From the IMG/VR virus record IMGVR_UViG_3300032086_003797, positions 1 through 64,000 of that record: a stretch of 64,000 nt of DNA. One strand, 5' to 3'. Both the position numbers and the translations under genes were made by a program. This document shows, piece by piece, positions 49,659 to 57,846 of this stretch; the stretch's first letter is position 1; every line of letters begins with the position of its first letter. The DNA is from a virus. Below the pieces are notes generated by a model. That model was not told the DNA's origin. It made no database searches and was given only the letters and a program-made list of their open reading frames with translations.

Positions 49659-52600
49659 ATGACAAAACGAATCGAGAGCAAGATTCCTTTTGTGGGACTC
49701 CACGCCCACTCAGGACTTTCCCCGTTTGATGGCTTAGGTATGCCAGGCGAACATATGGACTTCGCCTTTGAGAATGGGATGAATGCCCACTCGCTTACCG
49801 ACCACGGACACATGAATGGCTTATCCTTCCAGGTTGAGCACCTAAAGAAGATGAGGGCAGATGGAAAAGACTTCAAAGCAATCTATGGTTGTGAAGCTTA
49901 CTTTATCAAGTCACACAAGAAGTGGCGTCAACAGTACGAAGAACACAAAGCCAGTAGCAAGCGGCAAAAGAAAGAAGAGTTTGCTATGGTTGTTGAGGAT
50001 GAGAACCGCCAGAAGAAGTTCAACCCTCTAAACATCCGCAGGCATTTGGTTCTATTGGTTCAGAATCAGGTTGGATTGAGCAACCTCTTCAAGCTTGTAT
50101 CGGACAGTTACCGTCCCGAGAATTTTTATCGCTACCCCCGTATCGACTTTGAGATGTTGGACAAATACAACGAGGGCTTGCTTGTTAGCAGTGCTTGTAT
50201 GTCAGGTCCGCTCTTTGGGGACTTTTGGAAGCACCGTGATCCAGTCACTCACGAGTACGACGCAGACATGGTTTTAGCATCGATGCGGCAGACGATCGGG
50301 GAGTTCCAGGATATCTTTGGCGACAGGTTCTACGGGGAGATCCAGTGGAACGACATTCCAGAGCAGCACATTGTCAATGACCTAATCATCCAAGCCTGTA
50401 CCGAGATGGGCGCAGAGGTTATCAGTACATCCGACAGCCATTACCCACGACCAGAATTGTGGAAGGACCGTGAGATGTACCGCCGTATTGGGTGGGCGGG
50501 CAAAGCTCCTTATGAAGATCAGGACGCTCATAGGCTGCCAGAGTCGGTAGAAGAGATCGGCTATGAGTTATATCCTCGCAACGGGGATCAGATGTGGGAT
50601 GCCTACAAGAAGTACGCAGGTCGATCTAAGGTAGAGTATGATGATGACTTTGTGTTGGCTAGCATTGAGCGCACACATCAGATCGCCTTTGATCGTATCG
50701 AGGACTTCCTACCAGACAGCGAAGTTCGCCTACCAGATTTTGTTGTGCCAGAGGGTAGCACGGCAATGCAGACCCTAACAAAGCAGGCACTCAAGGGGCT
50801 AAAAGATAAAGACCTTAAAGACCAAGAGTATATCGATCGCCTCAAGTATGAGTTGTCGGTTATTAAAGATCGAGGCTTCGCTCAATACTTCTTGACGATG
50901 AAGGCTATTAGCGACAGGGCGCAAGAGGAGATGCTTGTGGGTCTCGGTCGAGGCTCGGCAGCAGGATCATTATTATCCTACGTCCTAGACATTACGCAGG
51001 TCGACCCAATCAAGTATGCTCTCCAGTTTGAGAGGTTCCTAACCAAGGGCGGCAAAGGCTACCCCGACATCGACTTTGATGTTGAGGAGCCAATGCAACT
51101 CAAGGAGCAACTCGCAGAGGAGTGGGGGAAGATCGGCGTCAATGTTGTCCCCATCAGCAACTTCAACACGCTCCAGTTGCGCTCACTCATCAAAGACATT
51201 GGGAAGTTCTATGGCGTCCCGTTTGCAGAGGTGAACAAAGTCACAGGCGTCATGATGAGCGAAGCTACCCCTAAAGCCAAAGCAGCCCACGGTCAGACTG
51301 CGGGCGTTTACGTCCCGACATTTGAGGAAGTGAAGAAGTACAGCGAAACACTCCAGGCGTTCTTCGACAAGTACCCCGAGATCGCAACGCATGTTGACAA
51401 TCTTTTTGGCAATGTTCGTAGTGTGAGTAGGCACGCTGGTGGCATCGTTGTGGCAGAGAACTTGGATAAGCACATGCCATTGATCAACTCAGGTGGTGTG
51501 ATGCAAACCCCGTGGAGCGAGGGGCAGAACGTCAGGCACCTTGAGCCGCTCGGTTTTATTAAGTTTGACCTTCTCGGACTCTCAACTCTCCGTATGATTT
51601 CGGGAGCAATTCGACATGTGCTCAAGCGCCATCACGGCATTGAAGAGCCGACCTTTGAACAGGTCCGTGCCTTTTATGATGAGAAATTACACCCCGATGT
51701 AATCGACTTCGATGACCAAGAAGTCTGGAAAAATATTTTCCATAAAGGTAAGTGGGCGGGCGTTTTCCAGATGACCAGCGGACCAGCCCAGGCTTTCTGC
51801 CAAGAGGCAAAACCAGAGTCGCTTATGGACTTTGCAGCCATCACGGCAATCTTTAGACCAGGACCTTTGTCGGCAAAAGCGGATAAGATGTATATTGCCA
51901 ATAAGAGCAATCCAGATCAGGTAGAGTATAAGCACCCGCTTATCGAGGAGGTGCTAGGGGATACATACGGGTTACTGGTGTTCCAAGAGCAGTTGGCTAT
52001 GCTGGCTCACAAGCTGGGAGATAACATCTCGCTAGACGAAGGGAATCTCCTCCGCAAGGTTCTTACCAAGCGTGGCACAGGCAAAGACAGCGTAAGAGAT
52101 AAGATCTACGCTAAGTTTGTCAAAGGCTGCAATGACAAGGGGCTATCGGAGCAGGTTGCTAAAGACCTTTGGGCAAAGATGGTATTCTTCTCAGGCTACG
52201 GCTTCAACTTGTCACATGCAGTATCTTACGGAGCGGTGTCGTTTCAGTGCGCTTGGTTGGCACACTATTATCCGACCGAATGGATCGCAGCGTTCTTGGA
52301 CAAGGAGCCAGAGAAGCGCAAGATGGCAGCAATCAACACAGCCAAGAAGTTTGGCTTCAACATCGTACCAGCCAGCATCAACAAGTCAGGAATGGTTTGG
52401 GAGATCTCCGAGGATGGGCAAAACCTCATCCAGCCGTTGACTGCGATCAAGGGGTTGGGATCAACAGCTATCCAGCAAATCTTGGACCACCGACCTTTCA
52501 ATACGATTGAGGAGTTTATTTTCAATGAAAACATTACTTACTCCAAACTAAACAAGAAGGCACTGGACGTCCTGGTCCGAAGCCAGGCATTGAATGAGTT

Positions 52601-53087
52601 GATGGATGATCGCTTCACAGGGATGAAACACTTTTGGTCTTCTGTGGCAGTCGATCGCCCACGCAAGGAGAAGAACCTAATTGAGAATATTGACGCATAC
52701 AAAGAAGAAGGTAGCTTTACAAAGGAAGAAAAGATAGAACATCTAACAACCTTGACGGGAATCTATCCTATCGATCTAATCATGGATGATTTTACAAAGC
52801 AAGCTCTCATGAATAAGGGTTGCCCTCCCATCTCCGAGTTCGACCCCGAGCTTATCCTTTGTTGGTTCATTCCAAGAGAGATCAAGGTCAAGAAGACGAA
52901 GCACGGCAAGAAATATTATATTGTGTCAGTGACAGATCACAACGGAGCAGATGAGCAGATCAAATGCTGGGGTGTAAAAGACACAGACATTATTAAAACT
53001 AATCGTATTTACGTTGGCAAGCTTAAACATGAACCACGATGGGGATTTAGTACTTACAGCGTCAAGCATAATCTTAGGCTTTTATAA
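49659..53087 (+). CDS. DNA polymerase III alpha subunit (DnaE-like)
   Basis: 1142 residues from ATG 49659. The PHP domain begins LHAHSGLSPFDGLG (His15, His17) with SLTDHGH following. The palm has GRGSAAGSL, then the catalytic PDIDFDVEE near 468-476 and KFDLLGLSTL as third acidic residue region. Further on come FQEQLAMLAHKLGD, SGYGFNLSHAVSYG and a C-terminal helix-hairpin-helix/OB region. It is a full-length replicative polymerase of the C family, rare in phages. No clamp-loader or clamp gene is seen in the window. The gene has its own consensus promoter. Confidence 0.96.
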   Translation: MTKRIESKIPFVGLHAHSGLSPFDGLGMPGEHMDFAFENGMNAHSLTDHGHMNGLSFQVEHLKKMRADGKDFKAIYGCEAYFIKSHKKWRQQYEEHKASSKRQKKEEFAMVVEDENRQKKFNPLNIRRHLVLLVQNQVGLSNLFKLVSDSYRPENFYRYPRIDFEMLDKYNEGLLVSSACMSGPLFGDFWKHRDPVTHEYDADMVLASMRQTIGEFQDIFGDRFYGEIQWNDIPEQHIVNDLIIQACTEMGAEVISTSDSHYPRPELWKDREMYRRIGWAGKAPYEDQDAHRLPESVEEIGYELYPRNGDQMWDAYKKYAGRSKVEYDDDFVLASIERTHQIAFDRIEDFLPDSEVRLPDFVVPEGSTAMQTLTKQALKGLKDKDLKDQEYIDRLKYELSVIKDRGFAQYFLTMKAISDRAQEEMLVGLGRGSAAGSLLSYVLDITQVDPIKYALQFERFLTKGGKGYPDIDFDVEEPMQLKEQLAEEWGKIGVNVVPISNFNTLQLRSLIKDIGKFYGVPFAEVNKVTGVMMSEATPKAKAAHGQTAGVYVPTFEEVKKYSETLQAFFDKYPEIATHVDNLFGNVRSVSRHAGGIVVAENLDKHMPLINSGGVMQTPWSEGQNVRHLEPLGFIKFDLLGLSTLRMISGAIRHVLKRHHGIEEPTFEQVRAFYDEKLHPDVIDFDDQEVWKNIFHKGKWAGVFQMTSGPAQAFCQEAKPESLMDFAAITAIFRPGPLSAKADKMYIANKSNPDQVEYKHPLIEEVLGDTYGLLVFQEQLAMLAHKLGDNISLDEGNLLRKVLTKRGTGKDSVRDKIYAKFVKGCNDKGLSEQVAKDLWAKMVFFSGYGFNLSHAVSYGAVSFQCAWLAHYYPTEWIAAFLDKEPEKRKMAAINTAKKFGFNIVPASINKSGMVWEISEDGQNLIQPLTAIKGLGSTAIQQILDHRPFNTIEEFIFNENITYSKLNKKALDVLVRSQALNELMDDRFTGMKHFWSSVAVDRPRKEKNLIENIDAYKEEGSFTKEEKIEHLTTLTGIYPIDLIMDDFTKQALMNKGCPPISEFDPELILCWFIPREIKVKKTKHGKKYYIVSVTDHNGADEQIKCWGVKDTDIIKTNRIYVGKLKHEPRWGFSTYSVKHNLRLL

Positions 53088-53097
53088 CATATAGTAA

Positions 53098-53106
53098 CTA
53101 TTTATA
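53098..53106 (+). promoter_or_regulatory. CTATTTAYA element (candidate late promoter), MKITK cluster
   Basis: AACTATTTATA in the 62-nt gap before the first MKITK gene (ATG 53150). Confidence 0.45.
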
Positions 53107-53116
53107 TTGTATTACC

Positions 53117-53131
53117 GCACCCGCAAGGTGC
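53117..53131 (+). promoter_or_regulatory. small hairpin before the MKITK cluster
   Basis: GCACC and GGTGC form a 5-bp stem with a 5-nt loop, followed by AAAGGGG before ATG 53150. It recalls the hairpins placed before the ribosome sites at 13894 and 40817. Confidence 0.35.
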
Positions 53132-53149
53132 CCAAAGGGGATTTATCAA

Positions 53150-53389
53150 ATGAAGATTACTAAAGAACAACTCAAACAAATCATTAAAGAAGAAGTTGCT
53201 AGAGAGATGAACGAAGAGTACAGCACACAAATGGAAGTACTGTTCCAAGAGCTTATGCGAGTAGCCCAAGAGATGGGTGGAACACCAGAGATTATGGATG
53301 ATCTTCTAGCTATGCAGAATCGCCATGGTGGAACAAAGCCAAGCGAAACTGGTGCTGGCGATATAGACATGAGCAAGATGGACATCTAA
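53150..53389 (+). CDS. MKITK-tag small protein 1
   Basis: 79 residues. The N-terminal tag is MKITKEQLKQIIKEEV, followed by a helical Glu/Met-rich body and a flexible end (GAGDIDMSKMDI). The tag is shared by six neighbours and predicted to be amphipathic. Position in a late-type transcription unit suggests a virion or assembly role; see the finding on capsid targeting. Confidence 0.75.
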   Translation: MKITKEQLKQIIKEEVAREMNEEYSTQMEVLFQELMRVAQEMGGTPEIMDDLLAMQNRHGGTKPSETGAGDIDMSKMDI

Positions 53390-53390
53390 G

Positions 53391-53660
53391 ATGAAGATTA
53401 CAAAGCAGCAACTAAAACAAATTATTAAAGAAGAGGTTGGTCGCTACGCAGACCTTGGTAAAAACCCTCACGCAGACCAGCCACACGTTGCGGCTTTAAT
53501 GGAGATGCGTCAAAAGATCGGTTCACTTTCAAACGACATTGTTGATAAGTTGGGCGGCAGCGTTCCGATTCAAGATGCACAGAGTTATCTTGATGATGCT
53601 GCTAGGAACATCTCTAAGGCAATGGACGAGATCATGTTAGCATTGGAGATGGACTCATGA
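53391..53660 (+). CDS. MKITK-tag small protein 2
   Basis: 89 residues, one base after the previous gene. Tag MKITKQQLKQIIKEEV, then helices such as AALMEMRQKIGSLSND and a C-terminal LDDAARNISKAMDEIM helix. The body shares no clear similarity with protein 1, so only the tag is conserved. Its stop overlaps the Cys-rich mini-gene by ATGA. Confidence 0.75.
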   Translation: MKITKQQLKQIIKEEVGRYADLGKNPHADQPHVAALMEMRQKIGSLSNDIVDKLGGSVPIQDAQSYLDDAARNISKAMDEIMLALEMDS

Positions 53661-53758
53661 AAAACTTTTTACACAAATTAGTTAACTTATTCAATAGCAG
53701 CCACTGTTGCTGCTGCTGTGGCTGTTGCGCTTGCACTAGCTGCGAAGGGGCATGTTAG
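53657..53758 (+). CDS. 33-residue cysteine-rich peptide
   Basis: ATG 53657 overlaps the previous stop (ATGA), and the stop TAG is followed without gap by the next ATG at 53759. After an amphipathic helix (MKNFLHKLVNLFNSSH) come ten cysteines in 17 residues (CCCCCGCCACTSCEGAC). Such density implies metal binding or disulfide/acylation chemistry, as in metallothionein-like or palmitoylated peptides. It is too short for common gene finders. Tight fit between two genes supports it. Confidence 0.6.
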   Translation: MKNFLHKLVNLFNSSHCCCCCGCCACTSCEGAC

Positions 53759-54130
53759 ATGAAAGAACTATTATCAGAGTGGCGCAAGTATATTACAGAA
53801 GTCAGGTATTCTGGCAACCAGGGCGATCGACAAAAAGAAGTTGTCGAAGCAATGCTCAAAGAGCTTGGTTTGGTCGGTGACGAAAACACAGACAAAGCAA
53901 CATACGCATACACCTACACGCTCAGGTCTGTAGCAAAAAATCAGAACCTTAACGACAAGCAGAGAGCGGCGCTAGAAGACCCTCGCTTCAAGAAAGCTAC
54001 TGGCATGTTCATGGAGTTCAAGAAGGAACTAGAGGGACAAGATGCGGACCCAGAGATAATTTTTGAAACTGCAACAATGCTAACCAAAGAGGCAGGTAAT
54101 CGTCTATCTGACGAAGATGATTTAGGCTGA
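53759..54130 (+). CDS. small protein with MKELLSEWRKYITE head
   Basis: 123 residues. The N-terminus MKELLSEWRKYITEVRYSG differs from the MKITK tag but resembles the short N-terminal targeting peptides of T4 internal proteins in length and in ending with a Y-I-T-E motif. The rest is helical and charged (VVEAMLKELGL, later MFMEFKKELEGQ). It abuts the Cys-rich gene. Probable virion-associated small protein; unknown family. Confidence 0.6.
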   Translation: MKELLSEWRKYITEVRYSGNQGDRQKEVVEAMLKELGLVGDENTDKATYAYTYTLRSVAKNQNLNDKQRAALEDPRFKKATGMFMEFKKELEGQDADPEIIFETATMLTKEAGNRLSDEDDLG

Positions 54131-54140
54131 GGGATAACAA

Positions 54141-54380
54141 ATGAAAATTACAAAACAACAATTACAACAAATAATCAAAGAGGAACTCCTCAAGGAACGG
54201 CTGGACGAAGAACTTGAGGTTGTTATGCAACACCTAGAGAAGGCACAGGAACTTCTTGGAGATTATATTAGAGAACAGGGGGGTGACTACCATCCGCTTA
54301 TGGACGCAGAAGATCAACTTAGGACCGTAATTGGTGACGTTGGTAGAAGCGGCAGCGAAGGCGCTGGATTCGGATTTTAA
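54141..54380 (+). CDS. MKITK-tag small protein 3
   Basis: 79 residues. Tag MKITKQQLQQIIKEELLKER, then a helical body (EELEVVMQHLEKAQELLGDY) and a Gly-rich end (RSGSEGAGFGF). AGGGAT precedes the ATG. The stop TAA lies one base before the next ATG. Confidence 0.75.
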   Translation: MKITKQQLQQIIKEELLKERLDEELEVVMQHLEKAQELLGDYIREQGGDYHPLMDAEDQLRTVIGDVGRSGSEGAGFGF

Positions 54381-54381
54381 A

Positions 54382-54558
54382 ATGAAAATCACCAAAGACC
54401 AACTGCGAAATATTATTAAAGAAGAAATCTCAGATCGTGACAAAGATACGATGAATGATGTTATAGCAGAGCTTAAGAAAGCCGTGCAGGCACATAAGTC
54501 CCAGCATGAAAGACTACAAGCTATCCTAGACAGACTAGTAGATAGCGAGGGAGATTAA
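54382..54558 (+). CDS. MKITK-tag small protein 4
   Basis: 58 residues from ATG 54382, the start that shows the tag (MKITKDQLRNIIKEEI); an earlier in-frame start at 54331 lies within protein 3. The body is a single amphipathic helix (MNDVIAELKKAVQAHKSQHE). This is the shortest tag protein, almost only tag plus helix. Confidence 0.75.
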   Translation: MKITKDQLRNIIKEEISDRDKDTMNDVIAELKKAVQAHKSQHERLQAILDRLVDSEGD

Positions 54559-54559
54559 A

Positions 54560-55210
54560 GTGAAAATCACAAAAACTCAACTACGAAATATTATTAGACA
54601 AGAGTTAGCAGAAGAAACCCAAGGCGAGATGAACCTGGCGGGGATCAATAAGACGATCCATGCTGGCTTGTTAGATCGTGGCAGAGACAACGACCTTTAT
54701 GATGCACTGGTCAAAGCCGCTGTAGAATATGAAGAACACTTAACTAAAGTGCTGGCGAGTATTATTCCAGATATGAAGAGCAAGCCAATTGCTCACATAG
54801 AGTCAATCACCACAGGTGTTTTGAGGTATGATATATATTACCCAGAGCATATTGAGATAGAACTCAAGGCTATTCCAAACCGAGGCGACACATCTAAAAC
54901 CGTATTCAACCTTAGTGTACAGTTCCCCTTTGGTGATGATAAGCTCGAAGACGAGAAATATGATGCCCTCAAGAAACTAAGAGGCGGTCATGGAAACATC
55001 GGCAGCGTAAAGGGCGTGTTGAATCTATTGGCACAAGGCGGCAGCCTTTATAAGAGCCAGACCAAAGGCTTGGCAGCCGAGCCAGAAGGTCAAGGCGAAC
55101 TGCCATTCGGCGAAAGCAAAAAACGCCATATTAAAATCTCAAATAACACACTGAATAAAATTATTCAGGAAGAGCTTAGAAATGTTTTATTGGAGAAGGG
55201 GAGCAAGTAG
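54560..55210 (+). CDS. MKITK-tag protein 5 with a second tag-like end
   Basis: 216 residues from GTG 54560. The tag is MKITKTQLRNIIRQELAEE. The middle is a folded domain (VLRYDIYYPEHIEIELKAIP; FNLSVQFPFGDDKL). Near the end, IKISNNTLNKIIQEELRNVL repeats the tag pattern. Unknown fold. Both ends might contact the same partner. Confidence 0.7.
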   Translation: MKITKTQLRNIIRQELAEETQGEMNLAGINKTIHAGLLDRGRDNDLYDALVKAAVEYEEHLTKVLASIIPDMKSKPIAHIESITTGVLRYDIYYPEHIEIELKAIPNRGDTSKTVFNLSVQFPFGDDKLEDEKYDALKKLRGGHGNIGSVKGVLNLLAQGGSLYKSQTKGLAAEPEGQGELPFGESKKRHIKISNNTLNKIIQEELRNVLLEKGSK

Positions 55211-55213
55211 AAC

Positions 55214-56131
55214 ATGAACATCAAACAACTCAGAGAGTTAATTATAGAAACACAAAGAGAGATGCTACAGGAGCGTCAAAGCTTTTTGCTTGATCAGCCT
55301 GGCGTAGTCAATGAAGAACTACTGGATGAGGGTGTTTATGATAAGGGCATTCTCAAAGCAGTCTTCACAGCGGGCGGACCAGGCAGTGGTAAATCTTATG
55401 TGGCTGACGTAATGTTTGATGCCAGAGAAGCTGGCAAGGATAAGCAGTTTGATGCTGCCTCGTTTGTTGGTCGCTATGGGCTTAAATATGTTAATAGCGA
55501 CAACTTGTTTGAGATAGGCCTCAAGAAGATGGGTATCCCACTCGCTGATCTTGGTGCCATCTCGCAAGCTGCCAAAGAAGGCGGCGAGTATAAAGGACAA
55601 GATGCAAAAGAACTAGCACAACAGATTGGTCTGCTGGGTAAGCGAGCCGACTCTACCCGAGCCATCGCCAAGGGTAAGCTAGCAAAGCTTCAGGGCTATT
55701 ATGCCGCTGGTCGCCTGGGGATGCTGATTGATGGTACTGGCAAAGATTATAATAAGATGGTGCAAAAAAGGCAACGCTTGATTGACCTTGGGTACGACAC
55801 CTACATGATCTTTGTGGACACCTCCCTAGATCGTGCTCTAAAGCAAAACGCAAAGAGAGAAAGAAAGTTAGACCCTGAAGAAGTACAGAAGATGTGGCAG
55901 CAAGTTCAGGACAATAAGGAAAACTATCAAGAGCTATTTGGCGCTAATAATTTTACAATCGTTGTCAACAATGAGCCAGTGCCACCAACCAAGGAAGCAA
56001 CAAGATCGGTGCAGAGATTCGCCGAGGCTCCAGTTGAAAACCCTCTGGGTCAATCTTGGATGAACGTACAGCTTGCCGCCAAGGATACTTCGGGTGACGC
56101 ACCCTCAGAAGAACCTTCCGAAGAAGAATAA
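55214..56131 (+). CDS. zeta-toxin-like P-loop kinase with tag-like N-terminus
   Basis: 305 residues. A divergent tag (MNIKQLRELIIETQREML) and a linker precede a P-loop domain: Walker A GGPGSGKS (54-61), then YVNSDNLFEIGLKKM, GMLIDGTGKDYNKM and TYMIFVDTSLDRALKQNAKR. This is the layout of zeta-toxin/AAA_33-type kinases, which phosphorylate small molecules or sugars (zeta: UDP-GlcNAc). Residues after 260 are acidic and flexible. If the N-terminus targets the capsid, the kinase could be injected. Substrate unknown. Confidence 0.75.
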   Translation: MNIKQLRELIIETQREMLQERQSFLLDQPGVVNEELLDEGVYDKGILKAVFTAGGPGSGKSYVADVMFDAREAGKDKQFDAASFVGRYGLKYVNSDNLFEIGLKKMGIPLADLGAISQAAKEGGEYKGQDAKELAQQIGLLGKRADSTRAIAKGKLAKLQGYYAAGRLGMLIDGTGKDYNKMVQKRQRLIDLGYDTYMIFVDTSLDRALKQNAKRERKLDPEEVQKMWQQVQDNKENYQELFGANNFTIVVNNEPVPPTKEATRSVQRFAEAPVENPLGQSWMNVQLAAKDTSGDAPSEEPSEEE

Positions 56132-56139
56132 ATAAATCC

Positions 56140-56167
56140 TTTACAAATAGTATAGGTGTGGTATCCT
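56140..56167 (+). promoter_or_regulatory. weak sigma70-like promoter candidate
   Basis: TTTACA at 56140-56145, 16-nt spacer, TATCCT at 56162-56167, before the gene at 56186. The -10 is poor. Confidence 0.35.
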
Positions 56168-56185
56168 TATAAAGAAAGGGGTACA

Positions 56186-56464
56186 GTGGATAAGAAACAA
56201 AAGAAAAGCCTCAAGCGCAAGGCTAAGAATAAAAAGCAGAAGCAAGCGTCTGAGGAAGCCCAACGGCGGATGCAGAAGCAGATTAATTTGTTTGACAAAC
56301 TACCAAAAACATGTTCTACTTGTAGTATGGAATTCCCAAAGACAAGAGAAGCACACATGAGTTGGAAAGTAGTAGTTAGAGCTAAGAACGAGATGGTTAG
56401 GTTATTCTGCCCAGCCTGTCAAAACAAAGTCACTGAACTTGTAGGAGAACAAAGTGAAGTTTAA
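56186..56464 (+). CDS. zinc-ribbon protein with basic N-terminus
   Basis: 92 residues from GTG 56186, chosen for AAAGGGG upstream. The first 25 residues are very basic (KKQKKSLKRKAKNKKQK), and CSTC with CPAC form a likely zinc ribbon. It may bind nucleic acid. It overlaps the IMPDH/GMPR gene by 11 nt. Similar short zinc proteins occur in other phages; function not established. Confidence 0.65.
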   Translation: MDKKQKKSLKRKAKNKKQKQASEEAQRRMQKQINLFDKLPKTCSTCSMEFPKTREAHMSWKVVVRAKNEMVRLFCPACQNKVTELVGEQSEV

Positions 56465-57500
56465 AGAAGCAGTCACTTATGATGATATGCTTTTGGTGCC
56501 GCAGTACAGCGATATCGAAAGTAGGAGCGAGGTAGACATTACAAACTACCTTGGGCACAGAGAGTTTACTTTACCTATCATTGCTTCACCGATGGACACC
56601 GTGTCTGAAACAGAGATGGCAGTCACCATGATTAACGCTGGCGGGCTTGCTGTACTCCACCGTTACAACTCTATCACAGAGCAACAAGCTATGGCAGTCG
56701 AAGTAGACAAGGCTACTAACTTGGTTGAGAAAAAGCTCGCCGCTGCTATCGGCGTGACGGGTGATTACCTAGAGCGTACCGAGGCGCTTATCAGTGCTGG
56801 TGTTGATATCCTCTGTGTGGATGTTGCCCATGGACATCATGCCTTGATGAAGAAAGCACTTACGACTTTGCGGCAAGAATATGGAAATAATATTTATATT
56901 ATGGCAGGCAACGTCTGCACGTTAGAAGGTATCAACGATCTTGCTGATTGGGGTGCCAACGCAGTGCGCTGTAATATTGGTGGCGGCTCCATTTGTAGCA
57001 CTCGTATAGTCACGGGTCATGGATTGCCAGGCTTGCAAACAATCTTTGATTGTGCTAAAACAGACAGAGATGTTGCAATCATCGCAGATGGCGGAATCAA
57101 AACCTCTGGAGATATTGTCAAAGCCCTAGCCGCAGGAGCCGACTTTGTGATGTGTGGGTCTCTTCTGGCAGGCACAACTGAGAGTCCTGGCAGGGTGATC
57201 AGTCTACCCGATAATAGCAGGGTCAAAGAATATCGAGGCATGGCCTCTAAAGATGCACAAATGAACTGGCGCAACAAGTCTTCTACCCCAGAGGGCGTTG
57301 CCTCATATATTCCATTTAAGGGCAGTGCTATTGATATCTTGAGGGATCTTGATGGCGGTATTCGCAGTGGATTATCTTACACTGGTGCTCGTAGTATTGA
57401 CGAGCTACAACATAAAGTAGAGTGGGCCCGACAAACCTCAGCAGGCTTGATCGAGAGTGGTACACATATCCTAACAACCCAAAGCGGTCGGAGAAAATAA
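56454..57500 (+). CDS. IMP dehydrogenase/GMP reductase family enzyme
   Basis: 348 residues from GTG 56454. The barrel has [50 protein letters not shown] with the catalytic Cys, and [34 protein letters not shown] and IPFKGS...[12 protein letters not shown] follow. CBS domains are absent. Length resembles GMP reductase (about 346), but the family also includes IMPDH, so direction (IMP to XMP, or GMP to IMP) is open. It would reshape guanine pools in the infected cell. Confidence 0.9.
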   Translation: MKFKEAVTYDDMLLVPQYSDIESRSEVDITNYLGHREFTLPIIASPMDTVSETEMAVTMINAGGLAVLHRYNSITEQQAMAVEVDKATNLVEKKLAAAIGVTGDYLERTEALISAGVDILCVDVAHGHHALMKKALTTLRQEYGNNIYIMAGNVCTLEGINDLADWGANAVRCNIGGGSICSTRIVTGHGLPGLQTIFDCAKTDRDVAIIADGGIKTSGDIVKALAAGADFVMCGSLLAGTTESPGRVISLPDNSRVKEYRGMASKDAQMNWRNKSSTPEGVASYIPFKGSAIDILRDLDGGIRSGLSYTGARSIDELQHKVEWARQTSAGLIESGTHILTTQSGRRK

Positions 57501-57501
57501 A

Positions 57502-57768
57502 TTGTATAAGTTAGAAAATGGTAGCATTTGTTTTGATTTCTTTGACAGGCTCAGTAAGTCATGCAGCAAGCAAGAATGTAGACACTGGATCGACTACGAG
57601 GGAGATAGTAACTGTTCAGTAGTTTGTGCAAATAAAAACCCAGGCGGTCTAAGCCTGCGAGACGTCGCCGATCGATTACAGATTAGCTTCCCGAGAGTCA
57701 AGCAAATTCAAGATAAAGCAATGGAAAAAGCAGGCAAAAGAGGACTTTTTGATTTCATGGAGGAATAA
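57502..57768 (+). CDS. sigma region 4-like HTH protein with Cys-rich N-terminus
   Basis: 88 residues from TTG 57502, with GGAGA upstream. The C-terminal part (GLSLRDVADRLQISFPRVKQ) is a helix-turn-helix of sigma region 4 or LuxR-like type. The N-terminus has four cysteines (CSKQEC, later CSVVC) that may bind zinc. It could be a phage transcription regulator. The AACTATTTACT element follows 15 nt after its stop. A role in late transcription is speculative. Confidence 0.6.
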   Translation: MYKLENGSICFDFFDRLSKSCSKQECRHWIDYEGDSNCSVVCANKNPGGLSLRDVADRLQISFPRVKQIQDKAMEKAGKRGLFDFMEE

Positions 57769-57782
57769 TACTTTTTACCCAA

Positions 57783-57791
57783 CTATTTACT
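57783..57791 (+). promoter_or_regulatory. CTATTTAYT element (candidate late promoter), acidic protein
   Basis: CAACTATTTACTAAC in the 78-nt gap before ATG 57847, directly after the HTH gene. Confidence 0.5.
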
Positions 57792-57846
57792 AACAGTTGA
57801 CGAAGACGTCATCTAAGTATATCTGATTTATTAAGGAGTTGAATAA

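Noticed and set aside
51183-51625. Several minus-strand ORFs opposite the PolIII gene
   Set aside because: Shadows of the GC-richer polymerase coding sequence. The sense strand has full DnaE motifs.
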